A stretch of 15,712 nucleotides of DNA from JAUZPB01 sp050262615 (lineage in GTDB: Bacteria > Bacteroidota > Ignavibacteria > Ignavibacteriales > SURF-24), in assembly GCA_050262615.1 (NCBI GenBank), contig JBLNEL010000540.1:1-15712 (forward strand). The letters are read 5' to 3'. Positions 1 through 5,466 of this stretch are shown here, one piece after another. The notes under the pieces were generated by a model. The model was not told the DNA's origin. It searched no databases and worked only from the letters and a program-made list of their open reading frames with translations. Numbering within the stretch: position 1 is the stretch's first letter; each line of letters begins with the position of its first letter. The position numbers and the translations under genes are program-made.

Positions 1-2
1 GA

Positions 3-116
3 TTTTGGAAAAAATTTTGTATGTCGACTCTGATCAGACTAGAATGGAAGTACATTGAAAGAAGAAAACTAGCAGCTATGAAATCAAAAATTCAGGCTGG
101 ATTTAGTTTTGAATAG
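3..116 (+). CDS. 3' end of an unidentified reading frame, cut by the window edge
   Basis: An open frame enters from the left edge and ends at TAG 114-116, giving 37 visible residues that end in KIQAGFSFE. The visible part is basic in the middle (an ERRK stretch) and has no motif I recognise. An internal ATG at position 21 could also start a very short peptide, but there is no Shine-Dalgarno sequence before it. It could be the C-terminus of a real upstream gene or a chance open frame, since the length is too short to tell. It converges on the tRNA-Ser terminator. Confidence 0.3.
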   Translation, partial: FWKKFCMSTLIRLEWKYIERRKLAAMKSKIQAGFSFE

Positions 117-131
117 GGACAGGTATGTCTA

Positions 132-177
132 TATAATAAAAAAGCCTCAAAACAGCGTTTTTTCACTATTTTGAGGC
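132..177 (-). terminator. Rho-independent terminator of tRNA-Ser
   Basis: Perfect 9-bp stem GCCTCAAAA (144-152) with TTTTGAGGC (169-177) around a 16-base loop. Read on the minus strand it is followed by a run of six T (138-143 on the plus strand) and further AT-rich sequence. It begins 25 bases past the 3' end of the tRNA, in the correct orientation to end its transcript. Loss of the T-run on the other side makes it directional. Confidence 0.8.
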
Positions 178-202
178 ATCAACTTTTGCACTAAAAGTCT
201 TG

Positions 203-289
203 CGGAGAGACAGGGATTCGAACCCCGGAAGGACTTGCATCCTTAACGGTTTTCAAGACCGCCGCATTCAACCACTCTGCCATCTCTCC
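203..289 (-). tRNA. tRNA-Ser (anticodon UGA)
   Basis: The minus strand folds as an 87-nt class II tRNA. The acceptor stem GGAGAGA (289-283) pairs with TCTCTCC (210-204), with G as discriminator base. The anticodon loop is CTTGAAA, with anticodon TGA at 255-253, on a CGGT/ACCG stem. A long variable arm pairs AGGA with TCCT, as expected for serine, and the T-loop is TTCGAAT on a GGGG/CCCT stem. The 3' CCA is not encoded (GCA follows the stem), so it must be added after transcription. It reads UCN serine codons, mainly UCA. It has its own upstream promoter and downstream terminator and appears to be a single-gene unit. Confidence 0.97.
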
Positions 290-309
290 GTTGAATAAAT
301 TTTAGTCTA

Positions 310-340
310 CAAATATATAAAATTGCCTGAACTTTGCAAA
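310..340 (-). promoter_or_regulatory. Bacteroidota-type promoter for tRNA-Ser
   Basis: Read on the minus strand, TTTG (340-337) is followed after exactly 19 bases by TATATTTG (317-310). This fits the -33/-7 consensus TTTG and TAnnTTTG known for the primary sigma factor of Bacteroidota. The expected start point falls a little over ten bases before the mature tRNA 5' end at 289. TTGCAA and TATATT at 16-bp spacing could also be read as a sigma-70-like pair. Confidence 0.55.
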
Positions 341-410
341 ATTAATTATTTGTCTCTGCAAAATTTTTTTTACTTTTAATTCTTATCGCTCAATTTTTTT
401 TATTACCAAT

Positions 411-740
411 TTACCACTTCTTGAATATGAAAAATACAGCGAGAATAATAAAGAAAAATCCTACGGCATAATTCCAGCGGAATTCTTCTTTTAAATAAAA
501 AATCGAAAATACACTGAATACAACTAAGGTTATAACTTCCTGTATCGTCTTTAACTGCGCGGCATTGAACTGCCCGTAGCCTAAACGGTTTGCCGGTACC
601 TGAAATACATACTCCACAAAGGCTATAAGCCAGCTTACAAGTATTACTATTGTTAACGGTTTGTCCCTAAATCTTAAATGTCCGTACCACGCAAATGTCA
701 TGAATATATTAGATATGAATAATAAAGCAACTGTCCTCAT
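411..740 (-). CDS. DMT-superfamily small membrane protein (DUF486)
   Basis: A 109-residue, very hydrophobic protein with about four membrane-spanning segments (roughly residues 3-19, 29-46, 66-83 and 90-106), a little under the usual length of the family. The central blocks FQVPANRLGYG (46-56) and QFNAAQLKTIQEVITL (57-72) are the parts I recognise as typical of DUF486. The family is related to the drug/metabolite transporter fold but has no established substrate. The start at 740 follows a weak GGAC-like sequence. The gene stands alone, divergent from the HisN-type gene across about 100 AT-rich bases. Its transport direction and substrate cannot be inferred from the sequence. Confidence 0.85.
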   Translation of the reverse strand: MRTVALLFISNIFMTFAWYGHLRFRDKPLTIVILVSWLIAFVEYVFQVPANRLGYGQFNAAQLKTIQEVITLVVFSVFSIFYLKEEFRWNYAVGFFFIILAVFFIFKKW

Positions 741-878
741 TTAAAGTCCGCTTTGTCTCTATTTCTACTTACTGTTTTTCTTTTGAAGTTATAAACTTAT
801 TACTTTCTTACCCAAAATTAAAGGTATTTAACTCTGAAATTTATTATGTTTTCAATATTACTAACAAATATTTTTATC

Positions 879-1634
879 ATGAAAGACTTTAAAGAATTTG
901 CAAAATTACTCTCTGAAGAAAGCGGCAGAATTATAAAAGGCTACTTCCGCACTGATGTTTCAATAGATACCAAAAGCGATCTTTCACCTGTTACTGTTGC
1001 CGATAAAAAGGCAGAGGAAGCTATGAGGGAACTGATAATGAAAGAGTTTCCGGATCACGGTATTCTTGGTGAAGAGTTCGGCCTGCATAATGAAGGCGCT
1101 GAGTATCAATGGATACTTGACCCGATTGACGGTACAAAAAGTTTTATCTGCGGAACGGTTACTTTCGGGACTCTTATAGCACTGCTGAAAAACGGAGAAC
1201 CTGTACTCGGCGTAATAAACCAGCCGGTGCTGAATGAATTTCTGATAGGCGATAACGACTCAGCCATGCTTAACGGAACTAAAGTTAAATGCCGGGAGTG
1301 TGAGAGCCTTTCTTCTGCTGTACTGCTTACTACAGACCACCTGAATATTGCAAAGTATCAGGATGCAGGTAAGTTCGATCAGCTTATGAATCAGGTTAAA
1401 TTATACAGAAACTGGGGCGACTGCTATGGATATTACCTGGTTGCAACCGGATTTGCTGATATTATGATTGATCCGGTAATGTCTGTCTGGGATTCTATGG
1501 CTTTAATACCAGTCATACGCGGAGCCGGCGGCATAATTACAGATTATTATGGCGGCGACGCTGTAAAGGGAAGCAGTATTATAGCTGCTTCAAAGGATAT
1601 TCATCCCCTGGTAACAAGAATACTGAATTCCTGA
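879..1634 (+). CDS. hisN: HisN-type histidinol-phosphatase (inositol monophosphatase superfamily)
   Basis: A Mg-dependent phosphomonoesterase of the inositol monophosphatase fold, likely dephosphorylating histidinol phosphate in histidine synthesis. Counting from this start (251 residues), metal ligands are in GEEFG (64-68) and DPIDGT (81-86), and the second signature WDSMALIPVIRGAGG begins near residue 204. The segment around KSFICG with FGTLIALL, and RNWGDCYGYYLVATG later, resemble HisN more than inositol or fructose phosphatases. That substrate choice is inference. An in-frame ATG at 846 would add 11 hydrophobic residues. I prefer 879 because MKDFKEFAKLL aligns with the normal family N-terminus; neither start has a good Shine-Dalgarno. 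No other his genes are nearby, so it is a stand-alone gene. A convergent hairpin follows. Confidence 0.8.
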   Translation: MKDFKEFAKLLSEESGRIIKGYFRTDVSIDTKSDLSPVTVADKKAEEAMRELIMKEFPDHGILGEEFGLHNEGAEYQWILDPIDGTKSFICGTVTFGTLIALLKNGEPVLGVINQPVLNEFLIGDNDSAMLNGTKVKCRECESLSSAVLLTTDHLNIAKYQDAGKFDQLMNQVKLYRNWGDCYGYYLVATGFADIMIDPVMSVWDSMALIPVIRGAGGIITDYYGGDAVKGSSIIAASKDIHPLVTRILNS

Positions 1635-1656
1635 ATAATATTGCCTGGCTTTACAA

Positions 1657-1698
1657 GTCTGCAGGATTATTGATATCCTGCAGGCATCTTATTCTTTT
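1657..1698. terminator. Hairpin between convergent genes, probable terminator
   Basis: An 11-bp stem (1657-1667 with 1675-1685, one G-T pair) around the 7-base loop TATTGAT, followed on the plus strand by the T-rich stretch CTTATTCTTTT. It starts 22 bases after the hisN stop and ends just before the stop of the convergent exported-protein gene, so it can serve both. Each arm contains a CTGCAG hexamer. Confidence 0.5.
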
Positions 1699-2117
1699 AA
1701 TTCTGTCTGCTTTCTGCTTCGCTTTTTTGTTTCTTTCTTCTGTTTCAGCGTGTCTGCTTTTACAACAACGGTATCCGGCCTTAAATATCCTTCCTTCAGC
1801 AGCCATTCGGTTGACCTGAAGATTGTAAGTTTTACGCCGGTGCTTTCGAAAAATCCGGTTGACTCGATCCTTAAGCCGTTAATTTCTTTTGACAGCTTTA
1901 CTGTTGAAAGCAGCTTGTCCTGATCTATCAGATCGTTGTCAGCCTGAGCCTTTTTCTCCGGGATATTTGAAAGCGCCCAGTACATCCCTTTTTTTGCATT
2001 CTGAAAAGCCTTTTCTAAAGGCTCTTCTATTGAACTTTGTGCCCAAATCGGCGTAGAGACAATAACCGGAGTGATAAAAAGTGTGCAGATAACAGTTAAG
2101 AACAACATACGCATCAT
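1689..2117 (-). CDS. Exported protein of unknown function
   Basis: A 142-residue protein with a clear secretion signal: two arginine-containing residues at the N-terminus, a hydrophobic core to about residue 22, and a likely signal peptidase I site after PIWA near residue 26. The mature part starts helical and mixed-charge (SSIEEPLEKAFQNAKKGMYWAL) and continues with a probable beta-rich section around NGLRIESTGFFESTGVKLTIF. It ends in a very basic lysine/arginine tail from about residue 124. I recognise no domain. The start is well supported: GGGGAGA (2127-2121) lies three bases before the first of two adjacent ATG codons. It is divergent from thioredoxin and convergent with hisN. It is probably periplasmic or surface-associated. 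No function is proposed. Confidence 0.75.
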   Translation of the reverse strand: MMRMLFLTVICTLFITPVIVSTPIWAQSSIEEPLEKAFQNAKKGMYWALSNIPEKKAQADNDLIDQDKLLSTVKLSKEINGLRIESTGFFESTGVKLTIFRSTEWLLKEGYLRPDTVVVKADTLKQKKETKKRSRKQTELKE

Positions 2118-2310
2118 AATTCTCCCCTAAGATTGATGCATTCCCCGTTTTCTTAGAATCTAATTAATTTCCAGGCTTTTGTACATTCCCGGACCATCTT
2201 TCTGAACGAAAAAATGAAACTTTTTGTTTTAATTGTAATCATATTAATTAGAATGAAAATTATTAGAAAAAAAATTATAGAATGAAAAAGGGAAACGGAG
2301 GGAATCTGAA
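2118..2310. other. Divergent intergenic region with ribosome-binding sites
   Basis: An AT-rich stretch of 193 bases between the divergent exported-protein gene and thioredoxin. It must hold both promoters. I see a plausible -10 TAGAAT at 2278-2283 on the plus strand, but no convincing -35 partner and no TAnnTTTG. The firm elements are the two Shine-Dalgarno sequences at its ends: TCTCCCC 2121-2127 (minus strand GGGGAGA) and GGAGGG 2297-2302. Confidence 0.4.
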
Positions 2311-2649
2311 ATGAACAGCAATATAGTTAATGGTACAGATAATAATTTTGACCGGGAAGTGCTTTCGTCATCTACTCCGGTTCTTGTCGATTTCTGGGCT
2401 CCATGGTGCGGCCCCTGCAGAATGGTGGCTCCAATTGTAGATGAACTGGCCGATGAGCTGAAAGGAAAACTGAAAGTTGTAAAGGTTAATACTGATGAAA
2501 ACTTTAACGTAGCTTCCCGGTATGGAATTATGAGTATTCCGACTCTCGGAATATTTAAAGACGGCAAGATGGTAGAAACCGTAATAGGTGCAGTGCCTAA
2601 ACATTATCTGGTAAATAAGCTAAACCCGCATATTGAGAAAGTGCACTGA
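2311..2649 (+). CDS. trxA: Thioredoxin
   Basis: A cytoplasmic thiol-disulfide reductant of 112 residues, normal for a single-domain thioredoxin. The WCGPC active site is at residues 32-36, after the FWAPW strand end. The cis-proline is at 77 in SIPT, and the fold ends with IGAVPKHYLVNKL. There is no signal peptide. It would be reduced by thioredoxin reductase, which is not in this window, and would supply electrons to enzymes such as ribonucleotide reductase. The start is fixed by GGAGGG (2297-2302) eight bases upstream. It is a single-gene unit ended by a strong terminator shared with the convergent ferredoxin gene. Confidence 0.97.
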   Translation: MNSNIVNGTDNNFDREVLSSSTPVLVDFWAPWCGPCRMVAPIVDELADELKGKLKVVKVNTDENFNVASRYGIMSIPTLGIFKDGKMVETVIGAVPKHYLVNKLNPHIEKVH

Positions 2650-2714
2650 AAAGAAAATAACTTAAAAACATCGGAAAATAGCTTAAAAACGAAAGAAAAC
2701 CTGTTTTAAAACAG

Positions 2715-2752
2715 AAAAGTCCCCAATGGAGCTCCATGGGGACTTTTTTTTA
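2715..2752. terminator. Bidirectional Rho-independent terminator (trxA / ferredoxin)
   Basis: AAAAGTCCCC (2715-2724) pairs with GGGGACTTTT (2738-2747). The middle is the self-complementary ATGGAGCTCCAT (2726-2737), separated by one unpaired A. T-runs flank both sides (T at 2744-2751 on plus; AAAA at 2715-2718 gives T on minus). It lies between two convergent genes and should end both transcripts. A perfect 14-base palindrome, CTGTTTTAAAACAG (2701-2714), abuts it. Confidence 0.9.
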
Positions 2753-2762
2753 TATATAATCA

Positions 2763-2978
2763 CTATGCTTCAGCTTCAACGATTGCATCTACTGCGCAAA
2801 CTTCAGAGCATGACTTGCAATTATCGCATAATTCAGGAACGATATATGTATGATCATCTGAAAGAGCTGGCTTTGTTTCGCCGCCGACTGTATATTCGTC
2901 ACCTGCATTATAAATAGCATTGTGTTCACATTCTTCTATGCAAGCTGCACAATTGATGCATTCATCTGTAATAACCAT
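2763..2978 (-). CDS. 2[4Fe-4S] ferredoxin
   Basis: A small acidic cytoplasmic electron carrier of 71 residues. Two CxxCxxCxxxC clusters are visible: C7, C10, C13, C17 and C51, C54, C57, C61, each expected to bind one [4Fe-4S] cluster with the last cysteine swapped between clusters. The linker of about 33 residues between them is longer than in clostridial ferredoxins and carries the acidic DDHTY segment. The proline that commonly follows the fourth cysteine is missing in both (C17-E18 and C61-A62). The start is supported by AAGGAGA (2990-2984), five bases upstream. Its redox partner is not encoded here. It forms a single-gene unit on the minus strand. Confidence 0.93.
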   Translation of the reverse strand: MVITDECINCAACIEECEHNAIYNAGDEYTVGGETKPALSDDHTYIVPELCDNCKSCSEVCAVDAIVEAEA

Positions 2979-3300
2979 GGTTTTCTCCTTGAGTTAATAA
3001 AGTTTATTATTATTTAGAAATTTATGTACATAATTTATTATGCCTATTATAAACAAATACTGTACCAGAGCCGGAGCTATCCCCGTTCTTAAGTAAATGC
3101 CGAATATGGGTTCTATTGAGGGTGTAAAAGGACTTTCCTTGTAATTAAAGGGATATAAAACTGCCCGGATATTTCAATTTTGTCTCAATTCAAAAATCCG
3201 CTTCTTAAATCTAAGAAAAACCCAGTGCCACTATTATTAATTTACAGACTATACTTTTTTGTCAATTTTTTAAATAAATTAGCACCTTGTAATTAATTAA
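2979..3300. other. Intergenic region between ferredoxin and methyltransferase genes
   Basis: 322 bases without a supportable gene. It must contain the divergent promoters of the ferredoxin (minus) and the methyltransferase unit (plus). I find no promoter close to either consensus; TATAAT can be read on the minus strand around 3050 but has no -35 partner. The 12-mer CCTTGTAATTAA occurs twice, at 3137-3148 and 3285-3296, the second ending four bases before the methyltransferase ATG. An 18-codon frame at 3040-3096 is too short and lacks a ribosome-binding site. Confidence 0.4.
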
Positions 3301-4248
3301 ATGGACCGAATGACAGATAAGACCAGATCTCCAAAGAATAAAACCATTATTCTTACTGAGGAAGACAGAAAAAGGCTGACAGGAAGGATTATTTCCTGCA
3401 TGCCTGAAAAAAAGCTTAGTGAAATGCCTGTTGGCACTATTAACGGCAGCTGCACAGGCTGGGCTGGTATTCTGCCTCAGAATTCGGTCGATCTTTTATT
3501 TCTCGACCCGCCTTATAATCTTCAGAAGAATTTTCACGGCTGGACGTTTAACCGTCAGAAAGTGCGCGATTACACTGCCTGGCTGGAAGATGTAATACTA
3601 TGCCTTAAGCCGCTGCTCAAGGCAACAGCCTCGGTCTATATATGCGGCGACTGGCTTTCGTCTGCCTCTATTTATGAAGCTGCCTCGAGCCATTTTATCG
3701 TGCGCAACAGGATTACCTGGGAAAGGGAAAAGGGCAGGGGAGCCAAGGCTAACTGGAAGAATTCATCGGAAGATATCTGGTTCTGCACAATGTCGGATGA
3801 TTTTAAGTTTAATACCAATGCTGTTAAGATCAGGCGCAAGGTTATCGCTCCCTATACACAGGAGGGCAAGCCCAAGGACTGGAATAAAACAGAAAACGGC
3901 AACTACAGGGATACTCATCCTTCAAACCTCTGGACAGATATTACAATCCCTTTCTGGTCAATGCCTGAAAATACAAGTCACCCGACGCAGAAAAGCGAGA
4001 AACTGCTGGCTAAGATCATCCTGGCTTCAAGCAACGAAGGCGATTTTGTGCTGGACCCCTTTTTAGGCAGCGGGACTACTTCCGTGACAGCTAAAAAATT
4101 AGGCCGCCGGTACCTGGGAATTGAACAGAATCCTGAATATTGCCTCTTTGCTGAAAAACGCCTTGAAATGGCTGAAACAGACAAAAGGATCCAGGGATTT
4201 ACTGGCGGTGTTTTCTGGGATAGAAATACTTTTTCTCAACAAACTTAA
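3301..4248 (+). CDS. DNA methyltransferase, beta class (N6-adenine or N4-cytosine)
   Basis: A 315-residue site-specific DNA methyltransferase using S-adenosylmethionine. Motif order defines the beta class: the catalytic motif IV DPPYN (69-73) precedes the target-recognition region, and the SAM-binding motif I DPFLGSGTT (252-260) lies near the C-terminus. HPTQK (227-231), typical just before motif I, is also present. DPPY favours N6-adenine methylation, but amino-methyltransferases with this motif that make N4-methylcytosine exist. The recognition sequence cannot be read from the protein. No restriction endonuclease is adjacent, so it looks like an orphan methylase. Start at 3301 or at the second ATG 3310; neither has a Shine-Dalgarno. 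Five bases separate its stop from the PAP2 gene, so the two are probably co-transcribed. Confidence 0.9.
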   Translation: MDRMTDKTRSPKNKTIILTEEDRKRLTGRIISCMPEKKLSEMPVGTINGSCTGWAGILPQNSVDLLFLDPPYNLQKNFHGWTFNRQKVRDYTAWLEDVILCLKPLLKATASVYICGDWLSSASIYEAASSHFIVRNRITWEREKGRGAKANWKNSSEDIWFCTMSDDFKFNTNAVKIRRKVIAPYTQEGKPKDWNKTENGNYRDTHPSNLWTDITIPFWSMPENTSHPTQKSEKLLAKIILASSNEGDFVLDPFLGSGTTSVTAKKLGRRYLGIEQNPEYCLFAEKRLEMAETDKRIQGFTGGVFWDRNTFSQQT

Positions 4249-4253
4249 TATAA

Positions 4254-4946
4254 ATGGAAAAAACAAATAAAACCCTGAAACTCTATTTTTCTGATGCCGG
4301 GAAACTGCTGGCATCCCCGGTAAAATGGACTAGGACAGAATATATTCACTTTTTCCTCTTTATTGCTGCCGTCTCATTCTGCTTTGTAATTGATTTGCCT
4401 GTCAGACAGCTCTTTCAGTCACTCCGCTCTGATTCAGGCGAAATGATTTTTAAGGTGGGGGATATTTACGGCAAAGGTTATATTCAGGCTATCTGCCTGG
4501 CAATCCTATTGATAATGGGATATAAGTATAACAGAATACTTATAAATTATGCACACCTGTTTTTAGAATCGCTCATATTTTCAGGAATTGCTATTAATGT
4601 ACTTAAAGTCACTTGCGGACGCTGGCGCCCGTTTACTGATAAGGGTAACCTGCACTTTACACCTTTTGTAGGCCTCTGGGAAACAGGAAAGGTTTCATTG
4701 CCTTCGGCAGATGTTGCACTTGCTTTTTCAACTTCGCTTATTCTGGCAGAGCTTTATGATAATAAACTATGGAAAGCCCTCTGGTATTTCCTTGCAGTTA
4801 TGACGGCTCTGGGCAGGATCTATCACGATAAGCACTGGAGTTCTGATGTGGTTATAAGCATTTTTATTTGTTTTTATATTGTAAGGTGGCTTAAGACCCA
4901 GCCGCTCTTTATTTCGAGTAAAAATTTTTCATCTGAATTATATTAA
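4254..4946 (+). CDS. PAP2-family membrane phosphatase with altered second motif
   Basis: A 230-residue integral membrane protein with about six hydrophobic segments (roughly residues 30-48, 76-91, 98-118, 152-167, 173-186 and 197-213). Motif 1 KxxxxxxRP is intact (K118 to R125-P126). Motif 3 is present as R188 with H194 and D198 in GRIYHDKHWSSD. Motif 2, normally PSGH, reads PSAD (150-153), so the histidine thought to protonate the leaving group is aspartate. Family members dephosphorylate undecaprenyl pyrophosphate, phosphatidic acid or similar lipids at the membrane. With this change, activity and substrate are uncertain. It starts five bases after the methyltransferase stop, without a visible Shine-Dalgarno, suggesting translational coupling. 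Confidence 0.82.
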   Translation: MEKTNKTLKLYFSDAGKLLASPVKWTRTEYIHFFLFIAAVSFCFVIDLPVRQLFQSLRSDSGEMIFKVGDIYGKGYIQAICLAILLIMGYKYNRILINYAHLFLESLIFSGIAINVLKVTCGRWRPFTDKGNLHFTPFVGLWETGKVSLPSADVALAFSTSLILAELYDNKLWKALWYFLAVMTALGRIYHDKHWSSDVVISIFICFYIVRWLKTQPLFISSKNFSSELY

Positions 4947-4961
4947 TAAAGTTTGCATTTT

Positions 4962-4998
4962 ACCTGATAAGTGTGAGTTGTTTGTATTTTTATCAGGT
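4962..4998 (+). promoter_or_regulatory. Hairpin covering the ribosome-binding site of the response regulator
   Basis: A perfect 9-bp inverted repeat, ACCTGATAA (4962-4970) and TTATCAGGT (4990-4998), with a 19-base loop. The right arm contains CAGG, the only Shine-Dalgarno-like sequence before ATG 5004. In the mRNA it could block translation; as DNA it could be a dimeric regulator's operator. No T-run follows, so it is not a terminator of the PAP2 gene. Confidence 0.45.
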
Positions 4999-5003
4999 GC
5001 GAA

Positions 5004-5402
5004 ATGGAAATACTATTAATAGAGGATAGCGTTATTCAGGCTCTGATCATAAGTGAATTGCTTAAGGAAAACAGCGAAAAATATAACCTTACAATATTAA
5101 ACGACGGCGAAAAGGCACTTAAATATCTTTTCAGGAAAGAACCTTACTCAAATGTTCCTTTGCCTGATATTGTTATACTTGACCTTAACCTGCCTAAGGT
5201 AAACGGATTTGAGATACTTACTGAGATACAGAAGCATGAAAACCTGAGGCATATTAAAGTTGTAATACTTACTTCTTCGGATGATGACCAGGATAAATCA
5301 AAGGCAAGGATGCTCGGGGCAATGGATTACTTTACTAAGCCTTTTGTTTTTACAGAATACCAGGAAATTATTGACCGCATTGTTGTAGCTGCAAGGTCTT
5401 AA
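5004..5402 (+). CDS. Single-domain response regulator (receiver only)
   Basis: A 132-residue CheY-like receiver with no output domain. Acidic metal-binding residues are E7-D8, the phosphoacceptor is D60 in VILDLNLP, the conserved threonine is T90 in ILTSS, the switch aromatic is Y109 and the lysine is K112 in TKPF, so all functional residues are intact. The insertion EPYSNVPLPD before the phosphorylation strand resembles the receivers associated with bacterial phytochromes (Rcp1-like). It would pass a phosphate signal from a histidine kinase by protein contact. No kinase is in the window. The start is set by CAGG at 4994-4997, seven bases upstream, buried in a hairpin. A strong terminator follows 14 bases after the stop. 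Confidence 0.93.
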   Translation: MEILLIEDSVIQALIISELLKENSEKYNLTILNDGEKALKYLFRKEPYSNVPLPDIVILDLNLPKVNGFEILTEIQKHENLRHIKVVILTSSDDDQDKSKARMLGAMDYFTKPFVFTEYQEIIDRIVVAARS

Positions 5403-5412
5403 GTATAGAAAT

Positions 5413-5450
5413 AAAAAAGGCTCCATTCAAACGGAGCCTTTGTGTTTTTT
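5413..5450. terminator. Bidirectional Rho-independent terminator (response regulator / efflux operon)
   Basis: AAGGCTCC (5417-5424) pairs with GGAGCCTT (5433-5440) around an 8-base loop. A T-rich tail with TTTTTT follows on the plus strand and AAAAAA precedes it (T-run for the minus strand). It lies between the convergent response regulator and the RND pump gene and fits as terminator for both. Confidence 0.88.
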
Positions 5451-5466
5451 ATCTTTTCGTTTTTTT

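Noticed and set aside
846..878. Upstream ATG at 846 as the hisN start
   Set aside because: It adds 11 hydrophobic residues not expected in this cytoplasmic enzyme family and has no ribosome-binding site; the ATG at 879 matches the usual N-terminus.
2726..2917. Plus-strand frame across the ferredoxin gene
   Set aside because: It begins inside the terminator and runs antisense to the cysteine-rich ferredoxin, whose start and motifs are certain.
3040..3096. 18-codon frame in the intergenic region before the methyltransferase
   Set aside because: No ribosome-binding site, no similarity to anything, and too short to distinguish from chance.
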